From Paracoccaceae bacterium (GTDB taxonomy: Bacteria > Pseudomonadota > Alphaproteobacteria > Rhizobiales > Stappiaceae), in the NCBI GenBank assembly GCA_002709505.1, contig PARB01000070.1:1-35153 (forward strand): 35,153 nucleotides of DNA. Direction: 5' to 3'. The translations under genes were made by a program, and so were the position numbers. How positions within the stretch are numbered: the stretch's first letter is position 1; every line of letters begins with the position of its first letter. A model generated the notes under the pieces. It was not told the origin of the DNA. It worked only from the letters and a program-made list of their open reading frames with translations, and did no database searches. Positions 32,622 through 35,153 of the stretch are shown piece after piece.

Positions 32622-32881
32622 GCACCGCGCCCGCAGATCCGCCGAAGGCGCTGGCCGTTGCGCTTCGCTACGACAACACCGGCGCGCCGCGCGTGACGGC
32701 CAAGGGCCGCGGCGAGGTCGCGGCGCGGATTCTGGAGACGGCCGCCGCCCATGGCGTTCCGATCGAGGAGGATGCGGCGCTCGTGCAGGCGCTGGCGCAG
32801 ATCGAGATCGACGAGGAGATCCCGATCGAGCTCTATGAGGCGGTCGCCGCGGTGCTGCGCTACATCCTGTCGATCAGGTAA
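32618..32881 (+). CDS. FlhB C-terminal-domain-like protein (FlhX/YlqH-type, EscU/YscU family)
   Basis: An 87-residue stand-alone copy of the cytosolic C-terminal part of the type III export switch protein FlhB: LAVALRYDNTGAPRVTAKGR, HGVPIEEDAALVQALAQIEI, EIPIELYEAVAAVLRYI. The NPTH self-cleavage motif that precedes this part in FlhB is missing (the site reads DPPKALAVAL), and there is no membrane domain. It thus corresponds to the cleaved FlhB-CC fragment. Overlap with the FliK-like gene suggests the two products bind one another, as FliK and FlhB-C do. Confidence 0.85.
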   Translation: MSTAPADPPKALAVALRYDNTGAPRVTAKGRGEVAARILETAAAHGVPIEEDAALVQALAQIEIDEEIPIELYEAVAAVLRYILSIR

Positions 32882-32900
32882 GGGCAGCGCGCCCGTTCGC

Positions 32901-33521
32901 TCACGACCTGCGGCGCAGGAGCAAAGCCCAGGTCCGCAAGTCGGCGACGGTCTTGATCAAGGCCAGCACGACGGCCGCGCACAGCAGCGCTTTCGACGCC
33001 GTGCCCATCGTGCCCTCGATCAAGAGGGCATGCACAACGCTGCCGGCAACGGCGAGCGCCACCAGTCCGGTATGCGCCAGCCGCCAGATCCGGGGCCGGA
33101 TGCGCAGCCTAAAGCGCAGTCCGGCCAGAAGAGCGGCCGCGAACAGCGCCCACATGGCGATCACGCCCCAGTCGGAAAACGGCGTCGGCGAGGCGAAGAG
33201 CAGCGCGTCGATCACGTCGGGCGGGCTGGTCAGCCAGAGCCCCGCGACATGAACCACCACCGCCGCGACCAGCGCGCCCCCGACCCATCCGTGCAGGCGC
33301 CGGCCCCGTGGCGAGGGCAGGCCGGGCAGGGCGCCACCGGCAAGCAGCGGCTGGAGAAGAAGAAGCGCCATCGCGACAACACCGGCGAAGCCCGCGACGA
33401 TATAGACGGGCTGGCGCCAGGCGATCAGCGGGCTCGTCGCGGCGATGGCGAGCGGTACGGCAACCAGGACGCCAAGGCCGGCCCAGACGAGGCCCGCACG
33501 GATCAAAGTCCGTCGGTTCAC
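32901..33521 (-). CDS. Ferric-reductase-like transmembrane domain protein
   Basis: A 206-residue membrane protein with about six hydrophobic helices. Histidines lie in helices at RLHGWVGGALVAAVVVHVAGLW and RLAHTGLVALAVAGSVVHALLIEG, the His spacing expected of a two-haem b-type domain like the ferric reductase/MsrQ group. Its GTG start overlaps the stop of the upstream Tat-signal dioxygenase-like gene (GTGA), so the two are made together. It may pass electrons to or across the membrane for the periplasmic partner; this is inference. Confidence 0.75.
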   Translation of the reverse strand: MNRRTLIRAGLVWAGLGVLVAVPLAIAATSPLIAWRQPVYIVAGFAGVVAMALLLLQPLLAGGALPGLPSPRGRRLHGWVGGALVAAVVVHVAGLWLTSPPDVIDALLFASPTPFSDWGVIAMWALFAAALLAGLRFRLRIRPRIWRLAHTGLVALAVAGSVVHALLIEGTMGTASKALLCAAVVLALIKTVADLRTWALLLRRRS

Positions 33522-34027
33522 GCCGGTTCGAGCACGAAATGGGCCGCGAGCGTTCGCTCGTCGGCGCTTCGCATCACCGGGCGCAGGAAGACGGTCTTGA
33601 ACCCGCCGCCGTCATGTTCGGCGTCATAGGCGAGATGGCCGTGCGGCTGGCCGAAGGCCGGCACGATCTGCGGCATGTCCATGCGGAATTCGCCGTTTTC
33701 ATCGGTCAGCGTCGCGCCGTGGCTGTGCGGGTCGCGCTCGTGGCCTTCCGTGGTATGCGCCCAGATCTGGATGCGGCGGCCGGCCAGCGGCGCCCCGTCG
33801 CCGGCGCGCAGCACGGTGCCGGTCATCAGGAACCCACCGCCGCCGATCCGCTCCACCAGCGGTGCGCCGGGGCGGTAGTTGTTGGCCCCGCCGCGCATCG
33901 ACGGCGTCGGTTCTAGGCCCTTGGCCTGGGCCGGCACCATGAATTGCGACCGCGCGGAAATCAGCGCCCCGGCGCCTGCGGCACCGGCGAGCAGGAGGGC
34001 GCGGCGTGTCGGCTTGAAACGGAACAT
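33518..34027 (-). CDS. Tat-exported intradiol dioxygenase-like protein
   Basis: A 169-residue protein. A twin-arginine signal (PTRRALLLAGAAGAGALISA, cleavage near AQA) predicts folded export to the periplasm. The mature part is a small beta-sandwich with intradiol-dioxygenase-like blocks: NNYRPGAPLVERIGG, FLMTGTVLRAGDGAPLAG, IQIWAHTTEGHERDPHSHG and TDENGEFRMD. It then has the double-His QPHGHLAY, like the HIH iron ligands of catechol and protocatechuate dioxygenases. The expected Tyr just before that motif is Phe (VPAFGQPHGHL), so the usual Tyr2His2 iron site may be altered. It is coupled to the membrane protein downstream. Confidence 0.75.
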   Translation of the reverse strand: MFRFKPTRRALLLAGAAGAGALISARSQFMVPAQAKGLEPTPSMRGGANNYRPGAPLVERIGGGGFLMTGTVLRAGDGAPLAGRRIQIWAHTTEGHERDPHSHGATLTDENGEFRMDMPQIVPAFGQPHGHLAYDAEHDGGGFKTVFLRPVMRSADERTLAAHFVLEPA

Positions 34028-34510
34028 GACAGTCGCTCCTTGTCGTTTGGCGCTGAGGGGGCGCGGCGCCTTCACCGGGGCGTCTCGCCTGGCCCGCAAC
34101 CCTGGCCTTCGGCTTTGGCCCATCGCCCCGGAGCACCTCGCGCGGCATAGGGCAAGGGGATGCCTGCCTGCGCCTTTGTACCTTACGCCAGAAAACCTAG
34201 AGCGGATGCCCGGAAGATCGAGGGGCTGTTGCGCCCCCGACATGCAGGGAGATTTTTGGTGCAGCCTTGCTCTGGCGGGAAATGCAAAGCATGTCCGCTC
34301 CGATTGCGCCCACATTCGTTCTTCCCGGTTCCCGATGGCAGCTTCGCATACGCGAGGAATGTCGCCTGAAAGAGGCCGGCCGATCTTCCCGTAACGGCAT
34401 GTGACGGTCGCGGCGCGCCGGCGCCGAGGTGTCTTCGGGCTGACGCTTCCTGAAACCGCCGTCGCCGATGTTCCGGGATATCGGGCAATGCTCAGACTTG
34501 GAGATGAAAA
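34028..34510. other. Divergent intergenic region between dioxygenase-like and DUF1254 genes
   Basis: This holds the promoters of both divergent genes, though none stands out clearly. Several open frames cross it but have no family likeness. No RNA gene, long repeat or insertion-sequence end was seen. Confidence 0.45.
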
Positions 34511-35153
34511 TTGAAGATAAAGGCGGCACTTGCAGGCGTCATGCTCGCAACGTCCTTCACCATGGCCGGAGGCGGGTTCGCACAGGCGAAGGACCTCACT
34601 CAGGCGGAAGCGAACGAGATCGCGGTCGAGGCCTATCTCTATCTCTATCCGCTCATCACCATGGACCTGACGCGCAGGCAACTGGTCACCATCAAGGCCG
34701 GTCCCGGGTCCATGGGCGGCTACGAGAACTGGTTCGCAAACATTCCAGCCTATCCCACGGCGGATGAAAAGTCCGTCGTGCGACCCAATTTCGACACGCT
34801 CTATTCCTCGACGTTCCTCGACCTCCAGAAGGAGCCGATGATCGTCTCCGCGCCCGACACCGACGGGCGCTATTATCTCCTGCCGATGCTCGATATGTGG
34901 ACGAATGTCTTCGCGTCCCCGGGCTCGCGGACCACCGGAACGCAGGCCGCGACCTTTCTGGTCACCGGTCCCGGCTGGGAGCCGGAGGACGGCTCGGAGC
35001 TCGGCAAGGACTTCGCCGGAAAGCTCGGCCTCCCCAAAGAGACCCAGCTCCTCAAGGCTCCGACGAACCATGTCTGGATCATCGGGCGGACCAAGACGGA
35101 CGGCCCCGCCGACTATGAGGCCGTTCACAAGATCCAGGCCGGCTACAAGGTGA
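34511..35153 (+). CDS. DUF1254 domain-containing exported protein (3' end outside window)
   Basis: At least 214 residues of a protein cut by the window edge. The start is TTG at 34511 with GGAG seven bases upstream, which is why a search for ATG starts would miss it. A Sec signal peptide (MKIKAALAGVMLATSFTMAG, ending GFAQA) is followed by the DUF1254 domain: EIAVEAYLYLYPLITMDLTR, NWFANIPAYPTADEKSVVRP, NFDTLYSSTFLDL and DGRYYLLPMLDMWTNVFASP. Full-length relatives add a DUF1214 domain and are ~450 residues. They are periplasmic, with no established reaction. Confidence 0.92.
   Translation, partial: MKIKAALAGVMLATSFTMAGGGFAQAKDLTQAEANEIAVEAYLYLYPLITMDLTRRQLVTIKAGPGSMGGYENWFANIPAYPTADEKSVVRPNFDTLYSSTFLDLQKEPMIVSAPDTDGRYYLLPMLDMWTNVFASPGSRTTGTQAATFLVTGPGWEPEDGSELGKDFAGKLGLPKETQLLKAPTNHVWIIGRTKTDGPADYEAVHKIQAGYKV

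Noticed and set aside
1..35153. tRNA or rRNA genes, CRISPR arrays, integrase or insertion-sequence genes, defence systems
   Set aside because: I looked on both strands and found no supporting signature for any of them.

Overview
The window reads as core chromosome of a high-GC alphaproteobacterium, most likely of the order Hyphomicrobiales (Rhizobiales) and perhaps Stappiaceae-like. The evidence is a divK-pleD pair, an EipB (DUF1849) protein with its two conserved cysteines, DUF3572, a FemAB-like/DUF482 protein, a pyrB-pseudo-pyrC pair, and the gene order pyrB-pyrC'-plsY-dprA-topA-rnr-DUF983-NUDIX-rpmG. I saw no rRNA, tRNA, CRISPR array, insertion sequence, phage gene or recognisable defence island.

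Layout. 1-750: the 3' end of clpA and its terminator. 780-2713: azlC-azlD branched-chain amino acid exporter genes and a glutathione transferase. 2733-5984, minus strand: HIT protein, FemAB-like acyltransferase, glycerophosphodiester phosphodiesterase and RidA. 6197-7054: eipB. 7076-9411, minus: dinB, a HAD phosphatase and DUF3572. 9566-11393: divK-pleD, the cell-cycle response regulators. 11426-12064, minus: a DUF2799 lipoprotein. 12065-12732: a non-coding stretch with strong plus-strand hairpins, then the rpmG terminator. 12733-19324, minus: a tightly overlapping block topA-rnr-DUF983-NUDIX, then rpmG. 19325-20144: an AT-richer gap with one 59-aa ORF preceded by a promoter and dyads. 20145-24216, minus: pyrB-pyrC'-plsY-dprA. 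24313-25781, minus: ruvX and an AEC transporter. 25909-27175: UPF0173 hydrolase and an NTF2-like protein, separated by a perfect 15-bp inverted repeat. 27325-29664: gatC-GNAT-gatA and a terminator. 29671-31213: small genes (YjhX-like, a 100-aa membrane protein, an internally deleted SMR transporter, DUF6455). 31395-32881: a FliK-like/FlhB-C-like pair. 32901-34027, minus: a Tat-exported dioxygenase-like protein and a cytochrome-like membrane partner. 34511-end: a DUF1254 protein cut by the window edge.

How the genes work together. Many pairs overlap by 4 bp at stop/start (azlC-azlD, topA-rnr, rnr-DUF983, DUF983-NUDIX, plsY-dprA, ruvX-AEC, FliK-like-FlhB-like, dioxygenase-membrane partner), which suggests translational coupling. 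DivK and PleD belong to the asymmetric-division phosphorelay. PyrB probably needs the metal-site-less PyrC' for assembly. GatC and GatA are two of the three subunits of the tRNA amidotransferase.

The most unusual signals are mainly non-coding. Five GANTC (CcrM) sites fall within 107 bp upstream of the HIT gene, arranged as inverted TGAATC/GATTCA pairs. The same pair recurs inside an apparent in-frame insertion in the neighbouring FemAB-like gene. A 15-bp stem lies just before the NTF2-like start codon. A multi-hairpin candidate ncRNA lies downstream of rpmG. One SMR-family gene appears to have lost its middle in frame. I did not find a complete new multi-gene system.
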